A model generated the notes under the pieces. It did no database searches. It had not been told where the DNA came from and worked only from the letters and a program-made list of their open reading frames with translations. A program made the translations under genes and the position numbers. Shown here piece after piece: positions 49,657 to 58,866 of a stretch of 64,000 bases of DNA. The DNA is from Chitinivorax tropicus (GTDB lineage Bacteria; Pseudomonadota; Gammaproteobacteria; Burkholderiales; SCOH01), in contig NZ_JACHHY010000004.1 of assembly GCF_014202905.1 (NCBI RefSeq), positions 62,001 through 126,000 of the forward strand. Direction: 5' to 3'. Positions within the stretch are counted from its first letter, which is position 1. Each line of letters opens with the position of its first letter.

Positions 49657-50346
49657 TTATATTGCGCCCAGAAACGACCCGATACGGAACAGGCCCAGCA
49701 AACCGAACGCGGCGACGGACAACCCCGCCAGGCGACGCACCCAGGCCTGTTGCAACCATCGCAGCAATTGTTGTGCCGACAGGCCCATCGCAATCAGATT
49801 TGGCAGGGTACCCAATCCAAATGCCAGCATCACACCCGCTCCCCGCCATGGCGACCCACTGGCCAAGGCCGATACCAATGCGGTATACACCAGACCGCAG
49901 GGCAGCCAGCCCCAGACCATGCCTGCCCACCATGCATCCGACAACCGGCGTATCGGCAGGTGACGGGCCAGTCTGGGTTGGATCACCCGCCACAGCCTTC
50001 CGCCCAGCCGTTCCAGTTGGGTAATCGCACTGGACAGCCCCGCCAGATAAAGGCCCAGGCCAATCAGGAGCAGGTTGGCAATCAGGTAGAGCGCTATTGA
50101 AATGGGCAGGAGCTGTTGCAGCAACAAGCTGCTCGCCCCCACTGCCCCGGCAAGGGCCCCAGCCAGCACGTAACTGGTGAGGCGGCCCAGGTTGTAGCCC
50201 ATGATGAGCCGATGGCGATTGGCTGCTGGCAAATTGAGCGACATGGCGCCGACCAGTCCGCCGCACATCCCGGCACAGTGCACACCGCCCAGCAGACCAG
50301 ACAGAAAGAGAGACAATAGGCTGATTTCAAGCATGGGGCGAAGCAT
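49657..50346 (-). CDS. TauE/SafE-family membrane protein of the cbb3/hemN/fnr neighbourhood
   Basis: 229-residue inner-membrane protein with about six helices. It contains GLLGGVHCAGMCGGLVGA near the N-terminus and WGWLPCGLVYTAL near 145, a His/Cys-bearing pattern of the TauE/SafE members found beside ccoGHIS, hemN and anr/fnr in proteobacteria. A part in copper delivery or cytochrome oxidase assembly is often suggested. Sulfite export is not supported by context. ATG 50346 (or 50334). The gene is downstream of hemN but separated by a terminator. Confidence 0.85.
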   Translation of the reverse strand: MLRPMLEISLLSLFLSGLLGGVHCAGMCGGLVGAMSLNLPAANRHRLIMGYNLGRLTSYVLAGALAGAVGASSLLLQQLLPISIALYLIANLLLIGLGLYLAGLSSAITQLERLGGRLWRVIQPRLARHLPIRRLSDAWWAGMVWGWLPCGLVYTALVSALASGSPWRGAGVMLAFGLGTLPNLIAMGLSAQQLLRWLQQAWVRRLAGLSVAAFGLLGLFRIGSFLGAI

Positions 50347-50378
50347 AGCAGGTCAGGTTGGGTGCTGACAGGCCACGC

Positions 50379-50403
50379 AAAAAAACCGCGCCTTGCGACG
50401 CGG
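50379..50403 (-). terminator. Rho-independent terminator of hemN
   Basis: On the minus strand, CCGCGTC-GCAA-GGCGCGG (seven pairs, one G-T, GNRA-like loop) is followed by seven T residues, about 80 bases past hemN. Read-through would reach the TauE/SafE gene. Confidence 0.88.
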
Positions 50404-50480
50404 TAGATCAATGTACTTGGAAGGCACCTTGCGGCGACAAGACAAGCAACAGGAAAGCTTTTTTCCGGTGGGCCGGGTGA

Positions 50481-51899
50481 TCAGATGACTTTGGAGTATT
50501 TCATCCGTTCATCGTCATGGCGCAGGTAACGGTCGAATACCATGCAGATGGTGCGGATCAGTAATCGGCCTTTCGGGGAGACAGTGATCCAGCCATCTTT
50601 GATCGACAGCAACCCTGATTTTTCATACTCACGCAGTTGCGCCAGCTCGCTGGCGAAATAGCGGTTGAAATCCACCAGGTGGGCGATTTCCAGCGATTCG
50701 ATGGAAATCTCGAATTGGCACATCAACGCCTGGATGATGGCACGGCGCAACAGGTCGTCACCTGTCAGCTCGATGCCTCGCATGATGGGCAATTCATCCC
50801 GATCCAGACAATCATAATATTCGTCGAGCGTGCGGTAATTCTGGCTGTAGGTGGGCCCGATCTTACCGATTGCCGAGACGCCCATGGCCAGCAGGTCACA
50901 ATCGGCATGGGTGGAGTAACCCTGGAAATTGCGGTGCAGGCGACCCTGACGCTGGGCAATCGCCAATTCGTCATCCGGCTGGGCGAAGTGATCCATGCCA
51001 ATATATACGTAGCCCGCTTCGGCCAATCTGGAGATGGCATGCTTCATGATGTCCAGCTTGGTCTTGGCCTGGGGCAGATCGATCACATTGATGCGCCGTT
51101 GCGGTTTGAACAGCTGTGGCATGTGCGCATAGTTGTAGATCGACAGGCGGTTGGGGCGCATGGACAGCACTTTGTCCAAGGTGCGGTCAAATGAATCGAC
51201 CGTCTGCAAGGGCAGGCCGTAGATCAGATCCATGCTGACCGATTTGAAGCCGTTCGCCCGGGCGGCCTCGACCACCGCGAGCGTCTCGGTCTCGGACTGC
51301 ACCCGATTGACGGCTACCTGCACCGAGGGGTCGAAATCCTGCACGCCGACACTCATGCGGTTGAACCCGAGCTTGCCAAGCAGGGCGACAGTTTCGGCAT
51401 CGACTTTGCGCGGATCGATCTCGATGGAATATTCCCCGTTCTCGATCAGCTGGAAATGCTCACGGGTGGCGTTCATCAGCTCGACCATCTGCTCCGCCGG
51501 CAGAAACGTCGGCGTACCACCGCCCCAGTGCAGTTGTTCCACCCGCCGGTCACGGCCCAGTAGCGAGGCTTGCAGCTTCATTTCGTGGGCCAGATAGCGC
51601 ACATATTTGGCAGACCGGCCACGATCCTTGGTGATGACCTTATTGCAGGCACAGTAGTAACACACCGTGTTGCAGAAAGGCAGATGGAAATACAGTGACA
51701 GTGGGCGTGCCAAGGGGCCGATATTGCGGCGGCGCATCCAGGCTGCATAGCTGTCCTGATTGAATGCCTCGATGAAGCGATCTGCTGTCGGGTATGAGGT
51801 GTAGCGCGGCCCATTGCGATCCAACCGTCGGATCAACTCCAGATCGACCTCGACCGTGTTGTAGTCATTCAGGGAGGAGGGAAGGGGAAGAACGGACAT
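50481..51899 (-). CDS. hemN: Oxygen-independent coproporphyrinogen III oxidase (radical SAM)
   Basis: Decarboxylates coproporphyrinogen III under anaerobic or microaerobic conditions in haem synthesis. About 472 residues, close to E. coli HemN (457). The radical-SAM cluster motif lies in FCNTVCYYCACNK (CxxxCxxC, about 67-77). RYTSYPTADRF lies at the N-terminus, GGGTPTFL near 115, plus a HemN C-terminal domain. ATG 51899 follows AGGCGAC; the TTG at 51917 is less likely. It is divergent from fnr with an FNR box between them, fitting induction at low oxygen. Confidence 0.96.
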   Translation of the reverse strand: MSVLPLPSSLNDYNTVEVDLELIRRLDRNGPRYTSYPTADRFIEAFNQDSYAAWMRRRNIGPLARPLSLYFHLPFCNTVCYYCACNKVITKDRGRSAKYVRYLAHEMKLQASLLGRDRRVEQLHWGGGTPTFLPAEQMVELMNATREHFQLIENGEYSIEIDPRKVDAETVALLGKLGFNRMSVGVQDFDPSVQVAVNRVQSETETLAVVEAARANGFKSVSMDLIYGLPLQTVDSFDRTLDKVLSMRPNRLSIYNYAHMPQLFKPQRRINVIDLPQAKTKLDIMKHAISRLAEAGYVYIGMDHFAQPDDELAIAQRQGRLHRNFQGYSTHADCDLLAMGVSAIGKIGPTYSQNYRTLDEYYDCLDRDELPIMRGIELTGDDLLRRAIIQALMCQFEISIESLEIAHLVDFNRYFASELAQLREYEKSGLLSIKDGWITVSPKGRLLIRTICMVFDRYLRHDDERMKYSKVI

Positions 51900-51959
51900 T
51901 GTGTCGCCTGCAAACAAGAATCGATGATCGGATCATGCCAGCGTAAGGCGCAATCCCAT

Positions 51960-51973
51960 TTGATTTGGGTCAA
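51960..51973. promoter_or_regulatory. FNR/ANR box between hemN and fnr
   Basis: TTGAT-TTGG-GTCAA, one mismatch from the consensus TTGAT-N4-ATCAA. It is centred about 68 bases from the hemN start and 49 bases from the fnr start, so it could activate hemN and autoregulate fnr. Confidence 0.82.
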
Positions 51974-52015
51974 CATCCATGTCATAGTTTCACTGTTTTT
52001 TTCGTGGCCTTATTT

Positions 52016-52774
52016 ATGCAGCAATCCGCATCTATTCCTATTCGAGACATCTCATTCAAACAACTGAAGGCAGCCTGTTCCACATGCACCTTGCAGGAAT
52101 TGTGTCTGCCGGTCGGAATGTCGCTGGAGGAGTTGGCGCAGCTGGAGCGGCTGGTCAACCAAGGTGTCAAGGTCAAAAAAGGTGAAGCCCTGTACCGGGC
52201 AGGCGAGCCATTCAAATCGCTTTACGCCATCCGCACCGGTTTTTTCAAGACGGTGGTGTTGTCTGAAGATGGTCGCGAACAGGTGACTGGCTTTCATATG
52301 TCCGGCGAGCTGATGGGCTTGGATGCCATCAGCACGGAGAACCATACCTGTCATGCCATTGCGTTGGAGGACAGCGAAATCTGTGAAATGCCCTACCAGC
52401 GCCTGGAGGATCTGTGTCGGGCCATTCCCGCGCTGCAGCGGCATCTGTACAAGGTGATGAGCCGCGAGATCGTCCGCGATCATGGCGTGATGATGTTGCT
52501 TGGCAATATGAAGGCCGAGGAGCGGCTGGCGGCATTTCTGCTGAATCTGTCACAACGTTTTGCTGCGCGTGGTTATTCCGCGAGTGGTTTCCATTTGCGG
52601 ATGACCCGTGAGGAGATCGGCAGCTTTCTCGGGCTGAAGCTGGAAACCGTCAGTCGGACGCTCTCCCGCTTTCAGGACGAGGGCTTGATCACGGTTCAGA
52701 ACAAATACATCGAATTGAAGAATCTTACCGGGCTCAAGACAATGCTGAGCGGTTGTGCAGGCAATCAAGCCTAG
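52016..52774 (+). CDS. fnr: FNR-type oxygen-sensing transcription regulator
   Basis: CRP/FNR-family regulator of 252 residues whose 4Fe-4S cluster senses oxygen. The N-terminal cysteines are C21, C24 and C30 (ACSTCTLQELC), with the fourth in ENHTCHAI near 111. The cyclic-nucleotide-binding-like domain (about 35-145) is followed by the HTH with EEIGSFLGLKLETVSRTLSRFQ, where E-x-x-S-R gives TTGAT recognition. ATG 52016 is chosen; a TTG at 51965 would run through the FNR box. The DNA-binding helix predicts control of its own promoter. Confidence 0.95.
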   Translation: MQQSASIPIRDISFKQLKAACSTCTLQELCLPVGMSLEELAQLERLVNQGVKVKKGEALYRAGEPFKSLYAIRTGFFKTVVLSEDGREQVTGFHMSGELMGLDAISTENHTCHAIALEDSEICEMPYQRLEDLCRAIPALQRHLYKVMSREIVRDHGVMMLLGNMKAEERLAAFLLNLSQRFAARGYSASGFHLRMTREEIGSFLGLKLETVSRTLSRFQDEGLITVQNKYIELKNLTGLKTMLSGCAGNQA

Positions 52775-52913
52775 ACGCCGTCAATATGATCACTGCCCGC
52801 TCGGGGCGCCACGACTGTTCCTCTACTGGGCAGGTTTGCGCACATAGCCTGCCACCATTTCTGTGATCAGATCCAGATCTCTCGATATCGTCGGGTATCT
52901 TTCATCCCCCCTG

Positions 52914-52950
52914 GCATGACCGCCATCATGATATTTGATGACGGTCATGC
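52914..52950. repeat. Long imperfect hairpin downstream of the quinolone operon
   Basis: GCATGACCG...CGGTCATGC (nine pairs) enclosing CATCA...TGATG (five pairs) with one mismatch and a seven-base loop. It starts nine bases past the methyltransferase stop. No T-run; perhaps a transcript 3'-end structure between convergent fnr and the biosynthetic operon. Confidence 0.6.
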
Positions 52951-52958
52951 ATAGGTGC

Positions 52959-55097
52959 TCAATGCCCGGTTGTGTCATCGACCGGTATATAGTCGGCAAT
53001 GCTGAAGAAGCGGTATTCACTCAGGAGATCCAGCCCAGGGAAGCCCTCTGGATGGACTCGGCCATAGATGTCCTGCCGTGGCGCCAAACCTGCCAAGCAT
53101 AACGCAAGCTGGAATTCATTGAACGGCATCATCAGCTGCCAGGACAGGAAATGCATCCCCCAGTTGAACACGGCTGCCAGCTGTTCGCTACGCATCCAGT
53201 GCGCCGGGTTGCTGGGCGCGGCTTCTACCAGGTTGGCGGCCCAGGGGCTATGGCCTTCCACAGCCAGAAAGCCGTGCTGGATATATGGGCGCCAGCGGTG
53301 GATGAAGTCGATCAGGTCTGCCGCCGCCACATAGCCTGGTACCAAGCCTTGTTCGTCGGCATAGGCAACCCGGAACAGGCCTTTCAGTTCTTCCAGTGTC
53401 GGTTTGTCCGTGGCATCAGGGCTGGCTGGTGGGTAAGCCTCGGAAAAGTGCTGGGACAGGATCTTCCGCAGCCGCTGTGGGTCTACTTTGTCGAGATGCT
53501 GTTGCAGAATGCTGCTTGCCTGTTCCGGAGCCCGGATGGCCAGTGGCCGGTTATGTACCAGGAACATGAAGGTATGCACCAGATCACTCAGTTGGGCTGG
53601 GCGCAACGCACCGGACTGGGTTCTGACGGTCAGGCCGCTCTCGGTCAAGGTCTGGTTGTATTGATCAGGTCGAGCAATGTCGGCATGGAGTACCCGTACC
53701 TGCACATCGGCTTGCTGACTCAGCGGCGCCAAGGTGTCGGTCGCCCGGCTGCGGGCGGATTCATTATAGTCGGCCCCCACCACCAGCAAGGGGTAGTCGG
53801 CCAGATGCTTGCCGCGTAAGGTGTGCTGGATGATGTACTCGGCCAGCCGCTTCAACGCGCTGCCGTCGCCGCATCCTATGTCTGCAATGCCGGCAGGTTG
53901 GCGGTTCAGTGGGGTATCGTTGAACAGTCGACGGATGATCTTTTCTGAGATCTCCCGCGAGGCGGGCCCAGAGCCGGCGCCGCTGGAGCCATAGATATTC
54001 ATGACCCGGTCGATGTGTCGATCGTGTGCGACGCCCAATGGGTCTGGGTTGCCGAACAACAGCTCTTCCAGCACGGCATAAGAGCGTAGATACGAGGCGG
54101 GCAGGGCGGCATAGGGGGCGGCGATGGGGCGGTGGATCACGCCTTCAGCACTGAGGCGGATCTGTTGGCCGTCCGGGCTGCGCTCCAGCATGCCCAGGCG
54201 GTGCATCAACTGCCATGCGGCTGTCAGGAAATCGGGCGAGGCATGGGGCCAGCTGGTGGTTGAATCGACCCATGCCAGCGGGTCACTCATCTGCTCCAGG
54301 ATGGCCGGTGCGACTTTGCTTTGCCTGTCGCCCCGCTGTTCAAAAACAGGCATGTCCAGCGCGATCCAGGTCGGGCCCGCCAGCAGGCCATCCATGGCGG
54401 TCTGCAGCTGGCAGCGTACCCGTTTGGAGATCGGGTCTGTGCCGGTGCGCAATGGCCAGCCAGACTGGCTGGTCTGCACCAGATCGACATACAGTGCGAC
54501 GTAAGCCGGGTTTTGCAGGCGACCATGGCATAGCGCATGGGCGTGCTGCAACATATCCGATGCGCTGGCCAGGCGGTTGAACAAGGCGCGATGTTGCTCG
54601 ACATAGGCCACGGCACAGGCACCACTCGGGGTCAATTGATAGTGGGCGGTTTCATCGCCACGATCCAAGATCAGCCAGCCTGTCAGGGCGATCAGATTCA
54701 GTGCGCCCCACAGCATGCCCAGGTTGGGGGTGGGGTCGCTGCTACGTTGCCGGGCAAAAGCCAGCATGCCGCGAGGCTCGCCCGCCTTCAGATCGGCAAA
54801 GGCACCCGCTGCCACCAGTTTGGTCAGGGTCGGGATCAGTACCACTCCGTTCGCCCAGCCGCAAGCATGGGTGTAGGCCAGTACGCGGCGGGCGTCTTCC
54901 AGCCCGATCCGGATGCAGGTGAGGCCATCCTGCTCGTGGTGGGTGATGGGGCAGGCGGACTCTGTCACCTCTACCGTCAAGCCTGCAGTGGGCGGGATAC
55001 CCAACGCGCGATAGGTGTCGGTGGGGTGGGAGCATAAGTAGTCGGTCAGTTGTTGGCTGAGTGATGCCAATGTATCTGCAAGTGTGGTGGTGGTCAT
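52959..55097 (-). CDS. hmqG: Large SAM-dependent methyltransferase, HmqG-like
   Basis: 712 residues. Residues 1-330 form an extension I do not recognise, with winged-helix-like stretches. A class I methyltransferase core has motif I IADIGCGDGSALKRL (404-418). The C-terminal part ends at the operon end. By position (last gene, after the HmqF-type fusion) and motif it matches HmqG of Burkholderia, which adds the 3-methyl group in 4-hydroxy-3-methyl-2-alkenylquinolines. The extra-large size suggests it may act on a carrier- or CoA-bound intermediate (inference). ATG 55097 is 32 bases after the fusion gene. Confidence 0.75.
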   Translation of the reverse strand: MTTTTLADTLASLSQQLTDYLCSHPTDTYRALGIPPTAGLTVEVTESACPITHHEQDGLTCIRIGLEDARRVLAYTHACGWANGVVLIPTLTKLVAAGAFADLKAGEPRGMLAFARQRSSDPTPNLGMLWGALNLIALTGWLILDRGDETAHYQLTPSGACAVAYVEQHRALFNRLASASDMLQHAHALCHGRLQNPAYVALYVDLVQTSQSGWPLRTGTDPISKRVRCQLQTAMDGLLAGPTWIALDMPVFEQRGDRQSKVAPAILEQMSDPLAWVDSTTSWPHASPDFLTAAWQLMHRLGMLERSPDGQQIRLSAEGVIHRPIAAPYAALPASYLRSYAVLEELLFGNPDPLGVAHDRHIDRVMNIYGSSGAGSGPASREISEKIIRRLFNDTPLNRQPAGIADIGCGDGSALKRLAEYIIQHTLRGKHLADYPLLVVGADYNESARSRATDTLAPLSQQADVQVRVLHADIARPDQYNQTLTESGLTVRTQSGALRPAQLSDLVHTFMFLVHNRPLAIRAPEQASSILQQHLDKVDPQRLRKILSQHFSEAYPPASPDATDKPTLEELKGLFRVAYADEQGLVPGYVAAADLIDFIHRWRPYIQHGFLAVEGHSPWAANLVEAAPSNPAHWMRSEQLAAVFNWGMHFLSWQLMMPFNEFQLALCLAGLAPRQDIYGRVHPEGFPGLDLLSEYRFFSIADYIPVDDTTGH

Positions 55098-55129
55098 TGG
55101 GTTTCTCGATTTCTCAAGGTTCGGATGGA

Positions 55130-58100
55130 TCAGACCAGGCTGTGGCTGGCCAACCGGCTGGCGACAAAGGCGGCCAGGGCACCGATGGTGGGGTGATCCC
55201 AGGCAGCGGACGAATCCACCTGCACGCCATAGGTGTCGGTCAGGGACATCATCAATTCAATCGCCAATATCGAATCCAGGCCGATATCGGCAAAGGTGGT
55301 GTGCCCATTCAGCTCGCCCGATTGGTGCGGGATGCGCGCCCGCAGCCACCCCACCAGCCAAGCCTGGATGGCCACCTCCTGTTCGGTGCATGGTGTCGGC
55401 TCTGGCATCTTGACCGATCTGTCGAACGCGGGCATGGCCACGGCAGCTCGTGGTGCTGGGGGCGCGTCTTGTAACCAGGCGTCCGGTTGTTGCAGGGCCG
55501 GAGGGAGAGTCTGTTCGATGTCCTGCAGGGATTCGGTCAGTCGCGCCACCTGCTTGTCCAACATGGCGCGAGTAGGCAGGGCCTGCCGCAGGTCGGCCTG
55601 GCGCAGGCTGTTTTCGATCGCCTGCTCGTATTGGGCGCGGGCCCAGGTGAGCGCGGCATCGTCAAAGGTTTTGGATTGCGCAGCTTGCTCCACCACAGCC
55701 AACAACAGACCCCATTGCGCGATGTTGCCCAGCCAGTAGTGCGCCCAGTGTGTGGCGTCGGTCTCAGTGCCCAGCTGGTCAGCGGCACGCAGGCTGTCGT
55801 GCAGAATCTGGTCTGCCATGTGCCGGATGTCGGCGGCAATGGCGTGCCCGCCCAGCTTGCCGTCGATGTATTGCAGCAAGGTGTCGCCTCGATTGAGGAC
55901 CCGGCTGCCCAGGTGCATCAGCAATGTCTCGGTCGGCCCCTCGAAAATACGTGTCAGACGGGCATCGCGCAGCATCTGCGGCACCAGATTGGTTTCGATA
56001 TAGCCACGACCACCCAGGGCCTGCATCAGCTCATCAGTGGTCTTCCAGAGCAGCTCTGAGCTGAGTACCTTGCAGATCAGCAGGCTGTCTTCGGGCACAC
56101 CAAAGCCTTGATCGATGTCGTGTGCGAGCCGCTTGACCAGTGCGGACAGAGCATCCGTGCGCTGCACCCATTCGCCCAGGCGTTGCCGGGTCAGGACATT
56201 GTTCAGCAGCAGGCCCGTGCTGACCTGGCGACGCTCAGCATAGCGGTGCAGCAACTGGATGCAGCGTTTCATACCGCCCACGCCGGTGGCCCCAAACCCC
56301 AGTCGGGCAAAGTTCATGGTTTCCTGTGCGATGTCCATGCCGGCACCGTTCGCCCCCAGTCGGTGGGTGTCGCTGACACAGGCATCTTCCAGGTACACGG
56401 TGTTCTGGATCATGCCCCGGACACCCATGGTCAGCTCTTCTTCTCCCATGCGTAATCCTGGCGTGCCTTGCAGCACGGCAAATCCCGTCACCCCACTGCC
56501 ATCTGCTTGTTTGGCAAACACATTGATCACACCAGCCCAGGCTGATGAACCACTCCAGCTTTTCTGCCCGAACAATGACCACTCTCCCTGGCCGTTCAGG
56601 CTGGCGGTGGCTTGAATGGCGCGGGGGTTGGACCCGGCGCCAGGCTCGGTCAAGGCGAAGGCCGCCAGCATGCGCCCAGTGGCCAATTGTGGTAGCAGTG
56701 CTTGGCGTAGCGCGGGTTGGGCATGTTGCAGAATGGGACGGATGCCCAGGGTGTTGTTGAGGCCGACGAAGAAGGCCAGGGTCAGATCGATCGAGGCCAG
56801 CTGTTCGACCACCCGCAGCATGTCGGTGGTGGACAACCCCAGCCCGCCATATTCCGCCCCGATCTGCATGCCCAGCAGGCCGCGATTGCCCAGATCCAGC
56901 ACAATATGCGGGGGAATGGTGCGGCGCTCGTCAATGGTGCGTGAATCGATGCGGGTGCGGGCGTAGTCCCGCAGCCAGGTCAGAATGGCATCGACATCTG
57001 TCTGAGATGGTGCCGGTATCGATGTGGTCTCCCCGCTGGGGGCGACCCAAGCCGCCGGCAGCGTGCCATTGTCCCAGTGGTGCAACACCTTCAGCTGGCT
57101 TTCACAGAGCATGGCGCGGCAGGTGCTACGCCTGACCTTACCGCTGGATGTTTTGGGCACCCCGCCCGGCTGAACCAGGATCACTGCACTGGGGCTGATT
57201 TCATGCCGTGCCCAGATTGCATCACGGATGCCACGGGTGACCTGTTCCAGATCCCCTTTCCGCTGGGTGCGTTCCATTTCCGCTACGATCACCAATTTCT
57301 CGGTGTCGTCATGGTCGAGCGTGAACGCTGCACAACCATTGGGGACGACCATGGACTGATGGCTGATGACGCTATGTTCGATATCCTCCGAATAGTAATT
57401 GCGTCCGGCGATGATGATCATGTCTTTCAGACGACCCGTGATATACAACTCGCCACGGTGGAAAAATCCCAAATCGCCAGTGCGCATGAATGCCTGGGTG
57501 CTTTCACCAACGAGGGCTTGCTGAAATGTCGCTGCAGTTTGCTCGGGTTGCTCCCAATAGCCGGGGGCAACACTCGGCCCGGCGACACAGATCTCCCCGA
57601 TCACGTCTTCCCCGCAGCATGCATGGGTCTGAGGATCGCGTACCTTGACCAGTTGCTGCCCCATTGGCATGCCGACGCTCATCAATTCACGATCAGCCTG
57701 AACGGCGGCGGCTGCGGCCTGGTCGAGACCATCGAATGCCCGATTGATCTGCAGCCGTTGTTGTTGCAATGCAGCGAGATCGACATGCAAGGTATGGAGT
57801 GGGTCTGGTCGCCGCCGGCCTGTGACAATCAGCGTGCCTTCCGCCAAGCCATAACATGGCACGAGGCTGGCCGGGTCGAAACCCACTGCGCCAAAGCGCT
57901 GGCTGAACTGTTGCATGGTGCTGGGTTTGACGGACTCGGCGCCGCAATAGGTCGTGTTGAGTGAGCTGAGATCCAGCCCCGTCAGTTGCTCGTCCGAGAC
58001 ACGTCGGCAGCACAAGCTGTAGGCGAAATTCGGCGCACCGGTCAGGTCGGCCCGATACTGGCTGACGGCGCGCAGCCACAGATACGGGTGCTGGATGAAC

Positions 58101-58840
58101 CGCTCCGGCGCCATCAACACGCTACGATAGCCACGGTACAACGGGGTCAGGATGCCGCCGATGAGGCCCATGTCGTGATAGGGCGGCAGCCAGCTGACCA
58201 TGGTGCTGTGGTCATGGCCTCCGACACACTCCAGAATCAACCCCAGGTTGTGCAGGATATTGGCGTGGGTCACCATCACTCCTTTTGGGGTGCCGGTGGT
58301 GCCTGATGTGTACTGCAGGAAGGCGATCTGTGAGGGTGATACAGTGGCAGCAACAGGTAGCGGGTTCGCATCGATCGTGCTGACATCCAACAAAGGAATG
58401 CGATGCGCGGCGGTGTCTTGCAACAGCTTGGCAAAGCGCTCACTGTCGCTGCTGGTGCAGATGATGGCGGTCGCACCGGCGTTGTCGAGTATGCCGACTA
58501 TACGTGGAACATGCTGGCGATTGCGGGGTGGGAACACCGGCACCGCAACGGCACCGGCGTAGAGTACCCCGAAAAAGCCGATGACATAATCCAGCCCCGG
58601 CTGACAGAGCAACAGCACCCGGTCGTTGGGCGCGATGCCTTGCTGGATGAGCCTGCCAGCAACCTGTCTCGCGGCCTGGTCGAGCTCGGCGTAGCTGAGC
58701 GGGGTGGCAGTTTCCGCATCTGCTGGGCCGTTCAAGAACACATAGGCGGTCTTGTCGGGTGTGGTGTCAGCGCGAAGTTGCAACAATTCGTTCAAAGTAG
58801 TGGGAAAGGCGCGGATGGTCATGGTGTCGAGGTCAGTCAT
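55130..58840 (-). CDS. hmqF: Acyl-AMP ligase / acyl-CoA dehydrogenase / acyl carrier fusion, HmqF-like
   Basis: 1236 residues in three parts. The first is a fatty acyl-AMP ligase (about 15-590) with P-loop YTSGTTGTPKGVMVTH near 178-192, MVSWLPPYHDMGLIGG near 225 and a C-terminal KTSSGKVRRS-type motif near 575. The second is an acyl-CoA dehydrogenase (about 610-1020) with AFALTEPGAGSN and an ALGGRGYIE segment near 955. The third is a carrier domain (about 1145-1225) with the phosphopantetheine Ser near 1190 in GLDSILAIEL. Burkholderia HmqF has the same order and is needed for the unsaturated alkyl chain. The enzyme should load a fatty acid on its own carrier and oxidise it to the enoyl thioester. 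ATG 58840 has only a weak ribosome binding site. Confidence 0.88.
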   Translation of the reverse strand: MTDLDTMTIRAFPTTLNELLQLRADTTPDKTAYVFLNGPADAETATPLSYAELDQAARQVAGRLIQQGIAPNDRVLLLCQPGLDYVIGFFGVLYAGAVAVPVFPPRNRQHVPRIVGILDNAGATAIICTSSDSERFAKLLQDTAAHRIPLLDVSTIDANPLPVAATVSPSQIAFLQYTSGTTGTPKGVMVTHANILHNLGLILECVGGHDHSTMVSWLPPYHDMGLIGGILTPLYRGYRSVLMAPERFIQHPYLWLRAVSQYRADLTGAPNFAYSLCCRRVSDEQLTGLDLSSLNTTYCGAESVKPSTMQQFSQRFGAVGFDPASLVPCYGLAEGTLIVTGRRRPDPLHTLHVDLAALQQQRLQINRAFDGLDQAAAAAVQADRELMSVGMPMGQQLVKVRDPQTHACCGEDVIGEICVAGPSVAPGYWEQPEQTAATFQQALVGESTQAFMRTGDLGFFHRGELYITGRLKDMIIIAGRNYYSEDIEHSVISHQSMVVPNGCAAFTLDHDDTEKLVIVAEMERTQRKGDLEQVTRGIRDAIWARHEISPSAVILVQPGGVPKTSSGKVRRSTCRAMLCESQLKVLHHWDNGTLPAAWVAPSGETTSIPAPSQTDVDAILTWLRDYARTRIDSRTIDERRTIPPHIVLDLGNRGLLGMQIGAEYGGLGLSTTDMLRVVEQLASIDLTLAFFVGLNNTLGIRPILQHAQPALRQALLPQLATGRMLAAFALTEPGAGSNPRAIQATASLNGQGEWSLFGQKSWSGSSAWAGVINVFAKQADGSGVTGFAVLQGTPGLRMGEEELTMGVRGMIQNTVYLEDACVSDTHRLGANGAGMDIAQETMNFARLGFGATGVGGMKRCIQLLHRYAERRQVSTGLLLNNVLTRQRLGEWVQRTDALSALVKRLAHDIDQGFGVPEDSLLICKVLSSELLWKTTDELMQALGGRGYIETNLVPQMLRDARLTRIFEGPTETLLMHLGSRVLNRGDTLLQYIDGKLGGHAIAADIRHMADQILHDSLRAADQLGTETDATHWAHYWLGNIAQWGLLLAVVEQAAQSKTFDDAALTWARAQYEQAIENSLRQADLRQALPTRAMLDKQVARLTESLQDIEQTLPPALQQPDAWLQDAPPAPRAAVAMPAFDRSVKMPEPTPCTEQEVAIQAWLVGWLRARIPHQSGELNGHTTFADIGLDSILAIELMMSLTDTYGVQVDSSAAWDHPTIGALAAFVASRLASHSLV

Positions 58841-58866
58841 CAAATGTCGGGGAGAGGCTGTGTGGT

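Noticed and set aside
49657-50346. Sulfite exporter
   Set aside because: The family name is historical; the His/Cys motifs and hemN-fnr context point to metal or oxidase assembly.
50353-50500. Minus-strand frame after hemN encoding a small peptide with two CxxC-like pairs, resembling a zinc ribbon
   Set aside because: No ATG, GTG or TTG start at the right place, and its second half overlaps the clear hemN terminator (50379-50403).
52823-53020. 65-codon minus-strand frame overlapping the end of the methyltransferase gene
   Set aside because: Its middle is encoded by the long hairpin at 52914-52950 and it has no ribosome binding site or recognisable family.
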